Notes under the pieces: model-generated
The model's database searches: none
What the model saw: the letters and a program-made list of their open reading frames with translations, nothing else
Told to the model about the DNA's origin: nothing
Position numbers and translations under genes: made by a program
Shown: positions 24,546 through 33,442 of the stretch, piece by piece
How the letters are laid out: each line of letters opens with the position of its first letter
How positions within the stretch are numbered: position 1 is the stretch's first letter
Assembly: GCA_937928595.1 (NCBI GenBank)
Contig: CALGJV010000014.1
Location: 1 to 64,000, forward strand
Direction: 5' to 3'
From: an uncultured Phycisphaerae bacterium
GTDB taxonomy: Bacteria > Planctomycetota > Phycisphaerae > UBA1845 > Fen-1342
Length of the DNA: 64,000 nt

Positions 24546-25676
24546 CTATTCCTCGTTGCCCATCCACTTCGACCAGAGCTTGCGGAACTCCCCGGCGCTC
24601 TCCTGCGTGACGCGCCGGAGCGGGTCGAGGATGCGCTCGCTCTCGGGATCCTGGCCCTTCACGAGCTTGTTGAGCAGGATCTCGACCGAGCGATAGCCCC
24701 AGCCGTAGCAGTCCTGCGCATAGAGCGCCTGCACGTGGCCGCTCTCGAGGTACGAGAGCTGCGCCGGCAGCGCGTCGACCGCCACCACCTTGACCGTCCC
24801 CGGCTCCCACCGCAGCGCGTTCTTCGTGAACAGCGGCCAGCCGCCGATCATCGCCCAGCCCTGGATGCCCGGGTTCGTGCTCTGGGCGCGGTTGACGAAC
24901 TCGGCCGCCTGCTCCGGCGTCTCCGGGTGGTAGATGACGCCATCCGGCACGAGCTGCATGTCCGCATGCTTGGCGAGCTCATCCTTCACACCCTGCACGC
25001 GCCGCTGGAGGTTCGGCGCCGTCTGGTTGCCCGCCAGAATCGCGATCGCTCCCCGGCCGCCCATCGCCTCGGCCAGCTCGGCCATCACCTTCTGTCCGCA
25101 CAGCTCGTCGTCCATCCCGTAGTAGCACAGCCGCTTGCTCCGCGGGGCGTCGGAGTCGAAGCACACGACCACCACGCCGAGCGCGACCGCCTTGTCGATC
25201 GCCGGGGTCACCGTGTTGGCGTCCGAACACGACACCGCGATGCCGCGCGCCCCGCCCCGGGCGAGCTGCTCGATCGCCTCGGCCTGCTTCTGCGCGTCCT
25301 CGCCCGCCGGGGTCTGCCAGTCAATCACGACCTCGACGCCGTATTGCGGACCGAGCTTCTGCGCCGCCTCCCGTGCCCCGGTGTACGCCGCCTGGAAGAC
25401 CGGATTCGACTGGCTCTTGGCGACCAGGCCGATGACCAGCCGCTCGCCCCTCGGCTGCCCGGGCGCCGGCCGCGTGTTCGCCCGGACCGTGCCGATCCGG
25501 GTCGCGCCGGCCGGCTCCGAGGCGGGGGCCGATGCTTCCGTCTCGGACTTCGATTCGACGCGCTCCGCGGCGGGAGCGGGCGGTGTGCTGGTGGACTTCT
25601 CGGGCGCCTTGGACTCGCAGGCAGTGAGTGCCGCCGCAACGACCCCCAGCAGGATCACGGACGGAATCGTGCGCAT
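24546..25676 (-). CDS. Periplasmic binding lipoprotein, ribose/xylose type
   Basis: 376 residues. The lipoprotein signal has lipobox ALTAC (Cys20), then a low-complexity linker to about residue 75 and a type-1 periplasmic-binding fold: VIGLVAKSQSNPVFQAAYTGA, GIAVSCSDANTVTPAIDKA, VVCFDSDAP, IAILAGNQTAPNLQRRVQG. It would bind a sugar or related ligand for an ABC importer. No permease or ATPase gene is adjacent, so it may work with a distant transporter or a sensor. The start has AGGAG 8 bases upstream; the longer frame upstream is antisense to rarA. Confidence 0.88.
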   Translation of the reverse strand: MRTIPSVILLGVVAAALTACESKAPEKSTSTPPAPAAERVESKSETEASAPASEPAGATRIGTVRANTRPAPGQPRGERLVIGLVAKSQSNPVFQAAYTGAREAAQKLGPQYGVEVVIDWQTPAGEDAQKQAEAIEQLARGGARGIAVSCSDANTVTPAIDKAVALGVVVVCFDSDAPRSKRLCYYGMDDELCGQKVMAELAEAMGGRGAIAILAGNQTAPNLQRRVQGVKDELAKHADMQLVPDGVIYHPETPEQAAEFVNRAQSTNPGIQGWAMIGGWPLFTKNALRWEPGTVKVVAVDALPAQLSYLESGHVQALYAQDCYGWGYRSVEILLNKLVKGQDPESERILDPLRRVTQESAGEFRKLWSKWMGNEE

Positions 25677-25712
25677 GGTCGGATCTCCTCGCAGCCGGAA
25701 CGTTGTCCCTGC

Positions 25713-25718
25713 ATTGTA
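25713..25718 (-). promoter_or_regulatory. -10 element of the binding-lipoprotein gene
   Basis: TACAAT lies 36 bases before the start codon in the divergent gap with rarA. A clear -35 is not seen. Confidence 0.4.
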
Positions 25719-25755
25719 ACTCCTCCAGGCGGCGGGCGCGACCCGCGCGGGGGCG

Positions 25756-25761
25756 TATACT
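25756..25761 (+). promoter_or_regulatory. -10 element of rarA, probably a leaderless transcript
   Basis: TATACT ends 6 bases before the rarA ATG, so transcription should begin at or next to the start codon. No Shine-Dalgarno sequence is present. Confidence 0.5.
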
Positions 25762-25767
25762 GCCGGC

Positions 25768-27117
25768 ATGGACCTCTTCGCGGAGCAGCGGGCCGAGGCG
25801 CGGCGGCGGGTGCAGCCGCTGGCCGTCCGCCTGCGGCCGCGCTCCTTCGACGAGTTCGTCGGCCAGGAGCACTTCGTCGGCCCCGGCCGACTGCTGCGGC
25901 GGCTGCTCGCGGCCGACCGGCTCACGAGTGCGATCCTGTGCGGCCCCGCGGGCTGCGGCAAGACGACGCTGGCCGAGATCATCGCGGCCCACACCCGGGC
26001 GGCGTTCGTCACGCTGCACGCCGCCGAAGCCGGGGTGAAAGACGTGCGGGCCGTCCTCGACGCCGCCCGGGAACGGCTTCTGTCGGGGCAGCGCACGGTT
26101 CTCTTTCTCGACGAAATCCACCGCTTCAACCGGGCGCAGCAGGACGTGCTACTGAAGGATGTCGAAGAGGGGACGCTGATCCTGATCGGCGCGACGACGG
26201 AAAACCCGTTCTTCGCCGTCAACGGGCCGCTGCTCTCGCGCAGCCAGATCTTCGAGCTCAACGCGCTCACCCCCGAGCAGCTCGAGGTCCTGCTGCGCCG
26301 GGCGCTGGCGGACCGCGAGCGCGGCCTCGGCGCTTTGGGGGCGACGGCGGACGACGCCGCCCTGCGCCTGATTGCCCGGAGCGCCGAGGGCGATGCCCGC
26401 CGGGCCCTGACGGCGCTCGAGGTCGCGGTGGTGTCACTCTCGGCCGAGACCGGATCGGCCGCCGCGCCGCCGCACGTCACGGTCGAGGTCGCGGCGGAGT
26501 CCATGCAGCGGAAGGTCGTGCCCTACGATGCGACCGGCGACCTGCACTACGACATCGCCTCGGCCTTCATCAAGAGCATGCGGGGCAGCGATCCGGACGC
26601 CGCGCTGTACTGGCTCGCCCGGATGCTGGAGGGCGGCGAGGACCCGCGGTTCATCGCCCGCCGCATCGCCATCTGCGCCTCGGAGGACGTCGGCAACGCC
26701 GATCCACAGGCGGTGATCCTGGCGGCCGCCGCGCTCCAGGTCACGCTGGCCGTCGGCGTGCCGGAATGCGAATACGCGCTGGCGCAGGCAACCACGTACG
26801 TTGCGTGCGCGCCGAAATCGAACGCCGTAACCGTCGCGATCGGAGCAGCCCGGCAGGACGTTCGCGAAGGGCTGGCCCTGCCGGTCCCCAACCACTTGCG
26901 GGACCGGAGCTACGCCGGCGCCGCCCGACTCGGCCGCGGGGCCGGCTATCAGTATCCCCACAATGACCCCGCCGGGGCCCCCGCGCAGGACTACCTCGGG
27001 GCCCTCCGCTGCTATTACAATCCGACCGAGCGAGGATTCGAGGCCCAGATCGCCGCCACCCTGCGGCGGCTCCGAGAGGCCCGCGGCCGGCCTCCCACGG
27101 AAACCGGGACGGACTGA
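25768..27117 (+). CDS. rarA: Replication-associated recombination protein RarA (MgsA)
   Basis: 449 residues. The N-terminal clamp-loader-like motif is RPRSFDEFVGQEHFVGPG, Walker A is GPAGCGKTTLAE, Walker B is FLDEIHRFNRAQQD, sensor 1 is IGATTENPFFAVN, and a C-terminal tetramerisation region starts near residue 270 (HYDIASAFIKSMRGSDPDAALYWLARM). RarA acts at stalled replication forks. The next gene starts two bases after its stop. Confidence 0.95.
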   Translation: MDLFAEQRAEARRRVQPLAVRLRPRSFDEFVGQEHFVGPGRLLRRLLAADRLTSAILCGPAGCGKTTLAEIIAAHTRAAFVTLHAAEAGVKDVRAVLDAARERLLSGQRTVLFLDEIHRFNRAQQDVLLKDVEEGTLILIGATTENPFFAVNGPLLSRSQIFELNALTPEQLEVLLRRALADRERGLGALGATADDAALRLIARSAEGDARRALTALEVAVVSLSAETGSAAAPPHVTVEVAAESMQRKVVPYDATGDLHYDIASAFIKSMRGSDPDAALYWLARMLEGGEDPRFIARRIAICASEDVGNADPQAVILAAAALQVTLAVGVPECEYALAQATTYVACAPKSNAVTVAIGAARQDVREGLALPVPNHLRDRSYAGAARLGRGAGYQYPHNDPAGAPAQDYLGALRCYYNPTERGFEAQIAATLRRLREARGRPPTETGTD

Positions 27118-27119
27118 GC

Positions 27120-27701
27120 GTGCCGAAACGAGCCCTGCGACAGGAACTGCGCGCCCGGCTGCAAGCGATTCCGCCGGCCGACTGGCCCGCGCGCAGCGCC
27201 GCGGCGTGTCGGCTGCTGTGCGCGCAGCCGGAGTACCAGCGGGCGGAGACGGTCATGCTGTTCCTGTCGACGCCGCTCGAGGTCGACACGCAGCCGATCG
27301 CGCTGCAGGCCTGGGCCGACCTGAAGCGCGTGCTCGCCCCCCGCGTGTCCTTCGACCAGCGCCGCATGCTGCCGATCGAGATCCATTCGCTGTCGAGCGG
27401 CGTCGAAGAGGGGTACATGGGCATCCGGGAGCCGGCCGAGGGCATGCCGGTGCCGGTCTCCGACATCGACCTCGTGGTCGTACCCGGGCTGGCGTTCGAC
27501 CTGAACGGGAACCGGCTGGGCCGCGGACGGGGGTTTTACGACCGGTTTCTCTCACACCCCGACTTCCGCGGCGTCTCATGTGCGCTGGCCCTCGAGGAGC
27601 AGATTGTCGACGCGATTCCCACCGGCCCCGCCGACGTCCGCATTCACATGCTCGTCACCGACCGGGCCGTGCACCGCTTCGCGCCGTCCAGCCCCGGATG
27701 A
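27120..27701 (+). CDS. 5-formyltetrahydrofolate cyclo-ligase
   Basis: 193 residues. The N-terminal KRALRQELRARL supplies the ATP-binding lysine and arginines, and the C-terminal motif is LVVVPGLAFDLNGNRLGRGRGFYDRFL. The enzyme converts 5-formyl-THF to 5,10-methenyl-THF using ATP. It starts at GTG two bases after the rarA stop, indicating cotranscription. Confidence 0.93.
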   Translation: MPKRALRQELRARLQAIPPADWPARSAAACRLLCAQPEYQRAETVMLFLSTPLEVDTQPIALQAWADLKRVLAPRVSFDQRRMLPIEIHSLSSGVEEGYMGIREPAEGMPVPVSDIDLVVVPGLAFDLNGNRLGRGRGFYDRFLSHPDFRGVSCALALEEQIVDAIPTGPADVRIHMLVTDRAVHRFAPSSPG

Positions 27702-27837
27702 GCGCGCCTCGCCGGCGGGGAAGCGCCCGCGCGTGCGGAAACGGGCACGCTCCCCTACCATGACGGGGGAGATCGTTCCGGATCGGGCGGGCCGCGGCCG
27801 TGGCGGTCGGGCCCGCCCGGGGCCGCAGTGAGCCGGC

Positions 27838-29481
27838 ATGAGCACCGCGATCGGCCGCCGCCGTTACCTGACCAACTTCGAGCCGCATCGGCTGCCCCAC
27901 CTGTTCACGGACACCCTCGTGCTGGGGGCGGGTGTCGCCGGGCTCCAGGCGGCGCTGGAGGCGGCCGAAGAGGGCGACGTCCTGCTGATCACGAAGGGGC
28001 CCGCCGACGAGTCGGCCTCGTCGTGGGCGCAAGGCGGCATCGCGGCGGCGACGGAAGCGGGCGATTCGCCCGACCTGCACGCCGAGGACACGCGCGCCGT
28101 CGCCTGCGGCCTGGGGCACCCGGACGTGATCGCCGGCGCCGTCGCGGAGGCACCGGAGCTGATCGCCGAGCTGGCCCGGCGCGGCGCGGTGTTCGACCGG
28201 CACGGCGACGCCCTCGAAGCCGGACGCGAGGGCGGCCACACGCGGTCGCGGATCGTCCACGCCTCGGATGCCACCGGCCGTGAGATCGTGCGCGTGCTGC
28301 TGGAGGCGGTCCGCCGCCATCCGCGGATCCGCGTGTTTGAGCACTGCTTCGCGATCGACCTGCTGTCGCACGAAGACCACGTGGTCGGTGTCGTGACGCA
28401 CCACGGCAAGTACGGGCACCAGATGTTCTGGGCCACGACGACGATCCTCGCGACGGGCGGCTGCGGGCGGGTGTTCCGCGAGACGACCAACCCGCCGCTG
28501 GCCACGGGCGACGGGCTCGCGATGGCGCTGCGGGCCGGTGCCGTGCTGCGGGACATGGAGATGATCCAGTTCCACCCGACCACGCTCTACGTCGCCGGCG
28601 CGGCCCGCGCCCTGATCAGCGAGGCCGTGCGGGGCGACGGCGCGTACCTGGTGAACCGGGCCGGGCGGCGCTTCATGGCCGACTACGACCCCCGCGGCGA
28701 GCTGGCCCCGCGCGACGTGGTCAGCCGCGCCATCGCGGCCGAGATGAAACGCGAGCACGCGCCGTGCGTCTACCTCGACGTGCGCCACTTTCCCCCGGGG
28801 CGCTTCGCGGCCCGCTTCCCCAACCTGGACCGCTTGTGCCGGGACTTCGACATCCGCCCGGAACGTGACCTCATCCCCGTGCGCCCCAGCGCGCACTACA
28901 GCATCGGCGGCGTCATTGTGGACATGGACGGCCGCACGACGCTGCCGGGTCTGCTCGCCTGCGGCGAGGTGAGCTCGACCGGGCTGCACGGCGCGAATCG
29001 CCTGGCCAGCAACTCCCTGCTCGAGGGGCTGGTCTGGGGGCGGCGGGCCGGGCGCGCGGCCGCGGCCCGGACCCGGACCAACGGGCGTCCGAATCGGCCG
29101 CTGCCGGTCAGTCACTTGCTGCCGCCTTCGCCGCGGACGACGCTGGACCTGACGGACGTGCTCAACAGCCTCCAGAGCCTGATGTCACGCAATGTGGCGG
29201 TGGAGCGCAGCGGCGACCGGCTGCGGGAGACGCTCGAGATCATCGAATTCTGGGCGCGCTACGTGATGGACAAGGTGTTCGACGCGCCGCTGGCGTGGGA
29301 AACGCAGAACATGCTGACGGTCGCATACGCGATCACGACCGGCGCGGCCACGCGGTGCGAGTCACGCGGGGTACATTACCGCACGGACTACCCGGATACG
29401 GACGCACAGTGGCGGTGCCACATCGACCTCGTGCGGGTCGAGAGCGGCCTCCAGGCGGCGACCGCCCCGGTACCGGACTGA
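27838..29481 (+). CDS. nadB: L-aspartate oxidase NadB
   Basis: 547 residues. The FAD-binding motif is LVLGAGVAGLQAALEA near residue 27, followed by SSWAQGGIAAA, the substrate-region HTRSRIVHASDATG, FHPTTLY and the catalytic-Arg segment RGELAPRDVVSRAI. AHYSIGGVIVDMDGRT and GLHGANRLASNSLLEGLVWG complete the pattern. It oxidises aspartate to iminoaspartate for NAD synthesis; nadA and nadC are not in the window. Confidence 0.95.
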   Translation: MSTAIGRRRYLTNFEPHRLPHLFTDTLVLGAGVAGLQAALEAAEEGDVLLITKGPADESASSWAQGGIAAATEAGDSPDLHAEDTRAVACGLGHPDVIAGAVAEAPELIAELARRGAVFDRHGDALEAGREGGHTRSRIVHASDATGREIVRVLLEAVRRHPRIRVFEHCFAIDLLSHEDHVVGVVTHHGKYGHQMFWATTTILATGGCGRVFRETTNPPLATGDGLAMALRAGAVLRDMEMIQFHPTTLYVAGAARALISEAVRGDGAYLVNRAGRRFMADYDPRGELAPRDVVSRAIAAEMKREHAPCVYLDVRHFPPGRFAARFPNLDRLCRDFDIRPERDLIPVRPSAHYSIGGVIVDMDGRTTLPGLLACGEVSSTGLHGANRLASNSLLEGLVWGRRAGRAAAARTRTNGRPNRPLPVSHLLPPSPRTTLDLTDVLNSLQSLMSRNVAVERSGDRLRETLEIIEFWARYVMDKVFDAPLAWETQNMLTVAYAITTGAATRCESRGVHYRTDYPDTDAQWRCHIDLVRVESGLQAATAPVPD

Positions 29482-29519
29482 GAGGATCGGCCGTCGCCCC
29501 GGCGGCCCGCGAGGAGCGC

Positions 29520-30623
29520 ATGGTCGTCTGGCTGTACGTCGGGTTCATCGCCTTCGTCCTCGCCATGCTGGCGCTGGACCTGGGGGTGCTCAACCGCAAA
29601 GCCCACGTCATCGGGGCACGCGAAGCGCTGGCCTGGTCGGCCGGCTGGATCGCGCTCGGCCTGTTGTTCGCGGTTTTCGTGTACTACGCGTACCAGGGCC
29701 AGTGGCTCGGGCTGGGACACGGCGTCGACCCGGCGGACGGCCGCATCAACGACGGCCTGACGGCCACCACGAAGTATCTCACGGGCTACATCGTCGAGAA
29801 GTCGCTGAGCCTCGACAACATCTTCGTCATCGCGATGATCTTCGCCTTCTTCGGCGTGCCGGCGATGTACCAGCACCGCGTGCTGTTCTGGGGCATTCTC
29901 GGCGCGCTCATCCTGCGCGGCGTGATGATCGGCGTCGGCGCTCAGCTCGTCGCGGCGTTCCACTGGGTGCTGTACGTCTTCGGCGCGTTCCTGGTCGTCA
30001 CGGCCGTCAAGATGCTCTGGCTCAGCAACGAACCGAGCAACCCGCACCGCAACCCGGTCGTGCGGCTCGCGCGCCGCGTGCTGCCCGTGACCGACGGCTT
30101 CCACGGGGAGCACTTCGTGGTCCGCGCCGGCTCGGCCCAGTCCGCCGAAGCCGCGACGCCCGGCGCGCCGCGGCAAGCGGACGTCGCCGTGGCCGCCGCG
30201 CGGCCCGGGACCCTGATGCTCACCCCGCTAGCGCTAACGCTGGTCACCGTGGAAACCACCGACGTCGTCTTCGCGGTCGATTCGATCCCTGCCATCTTCG
30301 CCATCACGGCCGACCCGTTTCTCGTGTTCACGAGCAACGTGTTCGCGATCCTCGGACTCCGCGCGCTCTACTTCGCGCTGGCCGCGATGATCGAGAAGTT
30401 CCGTTATCTCAAGGTCTCCCTGGCGATCGTGCTGGCGTACGTCGGCGTCAAGATGCTTGTGTCGCGGCACTTCCACATCCCGACCACCGTGTCGCTCGTC
30501 GTGATCGCGGCGGTACTCCTCGGCGGGGCGGCGGTCTCCGTCATGATCGCCCGCCTCCGACCCCCGCTCGAGTCCCTGTCCGCCGCCCCCCTGGAGCAGC
30601 CCCATGTCCGCGGCGATTCCTGA
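29520..30623 (+). CDS. TerC-family membrane protein
   Basis: 367 residues with about seven to nine membrane segments. TerC signatures are YIVEKSLSLDNIFVIAMIF and, in the second half, VTVETTDVVFAVDSIPAIFAIT, both carrying acidic residues proposed to bind metal ions. TerC proteins are linked to manganese efflux or metal loading of exported proteins as well as tellurite resistance. The ATG follows GGAG. Its end overlaps the next gene by 20 bases. Confidence 0.93.
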   Translation: MVVWLYVGFIAFVLAMLALDLGVLNRKAHVIGAREALAWSAGWIALGLLFAVFVYYAYQGQWLGLGHGVDPADGRINDGLTATTKYLTGYIVEKSLSLDNIFVIAMIFAFFGVPAMYQHRVLFWGILGALILRGVMIGVGAQLVAAFHWVLYVFGAFLVVTAVKMLWLSNEPSNPHRNPVVRLARRVLPVTDGFHGEHFVVRAGSAQSAEAATPGAPRQADVAVAAARPGTLMLTPLALTLVTVETTDVVFAVDSIPAIFAITADPFLVFTSNVFAILGLRALYFALAAMIEKFRYLKVSLAIVLAYVGVKMLVSRHFHIPTTVSLVVIAAVLLGGAAVSVMIARLRPPLESLSAAPLEQPHVRGDS

Positions 30624-32316
30624 ACCGGGCACCCCGGCGGGCCCGCCCGACGCCGCCGCGTGGCGCATCGTGCGGCGACTGTTCCTGGGCGTCCTGCTCG
30701 TCGGCGTCGCCTGGCGCATCCTCCGCTACGCCCTCGGTTTCCCGATCTGGGGCGACGAGGCCTTCGTCGCCGTCAACTTCGTCGTCCGCGACTTTCGCAG
30801 CCTGTTCGATCCGCTCCTCTATGGCCAGATCGTGCCGCTGGGCTTTTCGTGGCTCGAACTCCTCGCCAGCCGCGCGCTGGGGTTCTCCGAGTGGGCTCTG
30901 CGGCTCGTCCCGTTCCTCACCGGGCTCGTGTCGCTGGGACTCTTCGCGTGGTTCGCGGCGCGCTTCGTCGACGGGCCCGCCGCCTGGCTGGCAGCCGGCA
31001 TCTTCGCGGTCTCGTACTACCCGATCCGCCACGCGGCCGAGGTGAAGCCCTACGCGCTCGACCTGCTCGTGTCGCTGCTGCTCACGGTCGTTGGCTGGCG
31101 GCTTCTGGCGGACCCGCGGCGGCGCGGCGCCTGGGTTGCGCTCGTCCTCCTCGTAGCCCTCGCCCCGTGGCTGTCGTACACGAGCCTTTTCGTGGCGGGC
31201 AGTCTGGCGCTGCTGCTGGCGTGGCGCGCCTGGCGCGAGCGGGGCCGCGGCGGTGCGTGGCCGGGGGTGGCGGCCGTGGTCGTCGTGCTGGGGCTGAGCG
31301 CCGGGCTGATGGTCCTGACGTACGCTCTGCCGCACGCGGCGGCCGCGGCGCGGCTCAAACAGATCGACATGTGGACTCAGGCGTTCCCCCCCCTGAGCGA
31401 GCCGTGGAAACTGCCTTTGTGGTTGCTGGTCATCCACGCCGGGCAAATGCTGGCTTACCCGCAAGGTGGATCCACCTTCGGCAGCGTGGGCACGCTCGCG
31501 CTCGTCGTCATCGGGGCGGTATGGGTCGCGCGCCGGCGCGGCGCGGAGGCCTGGCTCCTGCTCGGACCGCTCGCGCCGGCACTGATCGCGGCGGCCCTGC
31601 GGGCGTACCCGTACGGCGGCACGGCGCGCACCATGCTCTACATGGCGCCCGCGTTCTGTCTGCTCGCGGGGATCGGGCTGTGGGAACTGCTGCGGCGGCT
31701 GCCGCCGCGCGGTCCGCTGATCGGGGTCGCGAGTGCCGCCGGCGCGCTGCTGACCTTCGCCATCGTGGGCGCCGCGCGCGATGTGCGCGAGCCGTACAAG
31801 ACCGAGGCGGTGTACCGCAGCCGTGAGGCGGTGCGCACGCTCGCGCGGGAAACGGGCCCCGCGGATCGCTGGGCGGTGTTCAACGCCGACCGCGACGTGC
31901 CGTACGCGCCCAACCTTCGCGATTGGGGCGGCGTCGGCGGCCAGTTCGTATTCGACGTGCTGCGCTACGCACCGGTGCCGGTCGTGTGGGCCCCGCCGCC
32001 GGACGAGGTGGCCGCGCCGCCCGGCGGCCGGCTGTGGGTGCTGCTCTACCGCGCGGACAGCCCCAAGGTCGATTTTCCGGACGAGCAGTGGACGGCCTAC
32101 CGCGAGGCCCTCACGGCGCGCCTCGGTGTCGCCCAGCGCTGGGTCTTTCCGGTGAAGGACGAGACCGACAAGCACGGTCGCGCGAAGAAGGAATTCGTCG
32201 AAGGGTACGCCTTCGGCGGCTACAGCTCGGCCGGCGGCGGCGCAGCGCTCGACCGCACCCGCAGTCCCGCCAGCAGCACCACCGCCGCGACCGAGATGAC
32301 GGCGGACAGCCCGTAG
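30604..32316 (+). CDS. GT-C fold membrane glycosyltransferase (ArnT/PMT-like)
   Basis: 570 residues with roughly ten to twelve membrane segments across the first ~400 and a soluble C-terminal domain. The loop after the first helix reads FPIWGDEAFVAVNFV, the acidic pair expected of lipid-linked-sugar glycosyltransferases of the GT39/GT83 kind, and the second loop has RHAAEVKPYALDLL. It should transfer a sugar from a polyprenyl carrier outside the membrane; the acceptor is unknown. Its last 97 bases overlap the end of the convergent MFS gene. Confidence 0.8.
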   Translation: MSAAIPEPGTPAGPPDAAAWRIVRRLFLGVLLVGVAWRILRYALGFPIWGDEAFVAVNFVVRDFRSLFDPLLYGQIVPLGFSWLELLASRALGFSEWALRLVPFLTGLVSLGLFAWFAARFVDGPAAWLAAGIFAVSYYPIRHAAEVKPYALDLLVSLLLTVVGWRLLADPRRRGAWVALVLLVALAPWLSYTSLFVAGSLALLLAWRAWRERGRGGAWPGVAAVVVVLGLSAGLMVLTYALPHAAAAARLKQIDMWTQAFPPLSEPWKLPLWLLVIHAGQMLAYPQGGSTFGSVGTLALVVIGAVWVARRRGAEAWLLLGPLAPALIAAALRAYPYGGTARTMLYMAPAFCLLAGIGLWELLRRLPPRGPLIGVASAAGALLTFAIVGAARDVREPYKTEAVYRSREAVRTLARETGPADRWAVFNADRDVPYAPNLRDWGGVGGQFVFDVLRYAPVPVVWAPPPDEVAAPPGGRLWVLLYRADSPKVDFPDEQWTAYREALTARLGVAQRWVFPVKDETDKHGRAKKEFVEGYAFGGYSSAGGGAALDRTRSPASSTTAATEMTADSP

Positions 32317-33395
32317 GGCGCGGTCGCTCCCACCGCGCGGAACAGCCCGCCCGCGATCGGCGCGCCCACGCCGCGCGCCAGCGCCGTCACTCCCTGGTGC
32401 AGCCCCAACAGCGCCCCCTGCCGGTCCGCGCCCGCACAGGCGGACACCAGCGCCGTGATCGTCGGCGTGCTCAGCGCGGCGCCGACGCCCACGAGGCACA
32501 TGCCGACCCACAGCCCGACCCGCGGCGGACTCAGGGCGATCAGCGCTCCGCCGAGGGCGAGTGCGATCAGTCCGGCCAGTGCCGGCCACTTGTCACCAAC
32601 CCGCGGCACGAGCGCCCGAAGCACGCCGCCCTGGACGAGCGTCGCGAGCAGCCCGAACAGCGCGAAGAAGTACGCAACCTCAGCCTCCCGGTAGTCGTAT
32701 TCGGTCTTCGCGAGCATGCTGAACGTGGTCGTGATCTGCGTGACCGCCAGCGTGCTGATGAGCGTCGCGAGCAGCAGCGGGGTCACGTTGGGCAGTGCCC
32801 ACAAACCGCGATCGAGGCTCCTCAGGCGGACGCTGGTCGTGACCGCTTCCGGCGGCCGCGTTTCGCGCAGGCCCACGAGGCACGTCAGCACCGACACCGC
32901 CTGCAACCCCGCCCCTGCCCAACCGACCAGCGCATGCGAGCCGAAGTGCGTCACCAGCCCGCCCATCAGCGGGCCCAGGATCATCGACAGCCCGAAGGCC
33001 GCCCCGAGCACCCCCATCGCCGGGCCGCGTTTGGCGACCGGCGTCACGTCCGCGACAACCGCGGACGACAGCGCCGCCTGCGCGCCAAAGATGCCCGCGA
33101 GCAGCCGCGACACGGCCAGCCACAACAGGTTCGGCGCGATGGCCCACGCCACCGAGCTGGCAAGGGTCCCGAGGCTCGCGACGACCATCAGCGGCCGCCG
33201 GCCGAAACGCTCCGACAACCGCCCGAAAAGCGGGTTGAAGATGACGCGTGGTCCGGACATTAGCGCGAACAGGATGCCAACCCACACGGGCCCGCCGCCG
33301 AACTCGGCGCAGTAGTAGTTCATGATCGGGAACACGGCCCAGAGGACCATGCCCTCGCAGAACACAACGATCGCGGCCGCGATGACAGGCGACAT
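32220..33395 (-). CDS. MFS transporter, TCR/Tet-like drug exporter
   Basis: 391 residues, about twelve membrane helices. The MFS loop 2-3 signature is NPLFGRLSERFGRRPLM, and an antiporter-type motif C-like stretch is seen around MGVLGAAFGLSMILGPLMGG. A proton-driven efflux pump is the likely role; the substrate is unknown. It is convergent with the glycosyltransferase gene and starts near the end of selB on the same strand, with a 47-base gap. Confidence 0.85.
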   Translation of the reverse strand: MSPVIAAAIVVFCEGMVLWAVFPIMNYYCAEFGGGPVWVGILFALMSGPRVIFNPLFGRLSERFGRRPLMVVASLGTLASSVAWAIAPNLLWLAVSRLLAGIFGAQAALSSAVVADVTPVAKRGPAMGVLGAAFGLSMILGPLMGGLVTHFGSHALVGWAGAGLQAVSVLTCLVGLRETRPPEAVTTSVRLRSLDRGLWALPNVTPLLLATLISTLAVTQITTTFSMLAKTEYDYREAEVAYFFALFGLLATLVQGGVLRALVPRVGDKWPALAGLIALALGGALIALSPPRVGLWVGMCLVGVGAALSTPTITALVSACAGADRQGALLGLHQGVTALARGVGAPIAGGLFRAVGATAPYGLSAVISVAAVVLLAGLRVRSSAAPPPAEL

Positions 33396-33442
33396 GGCCG
33401 GGCATGGTACCGGAAGCCCCGGAGGCGCACAGGGCGGCGGGC

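Noticed and set aside
24199-26966. Plus-strand 1006-codon frame spanning the binding lipoprotein and rarA
   Set aside because: It is antisense to the lipoprotein gene and out of frame through rarA; composition is non-protein-like.
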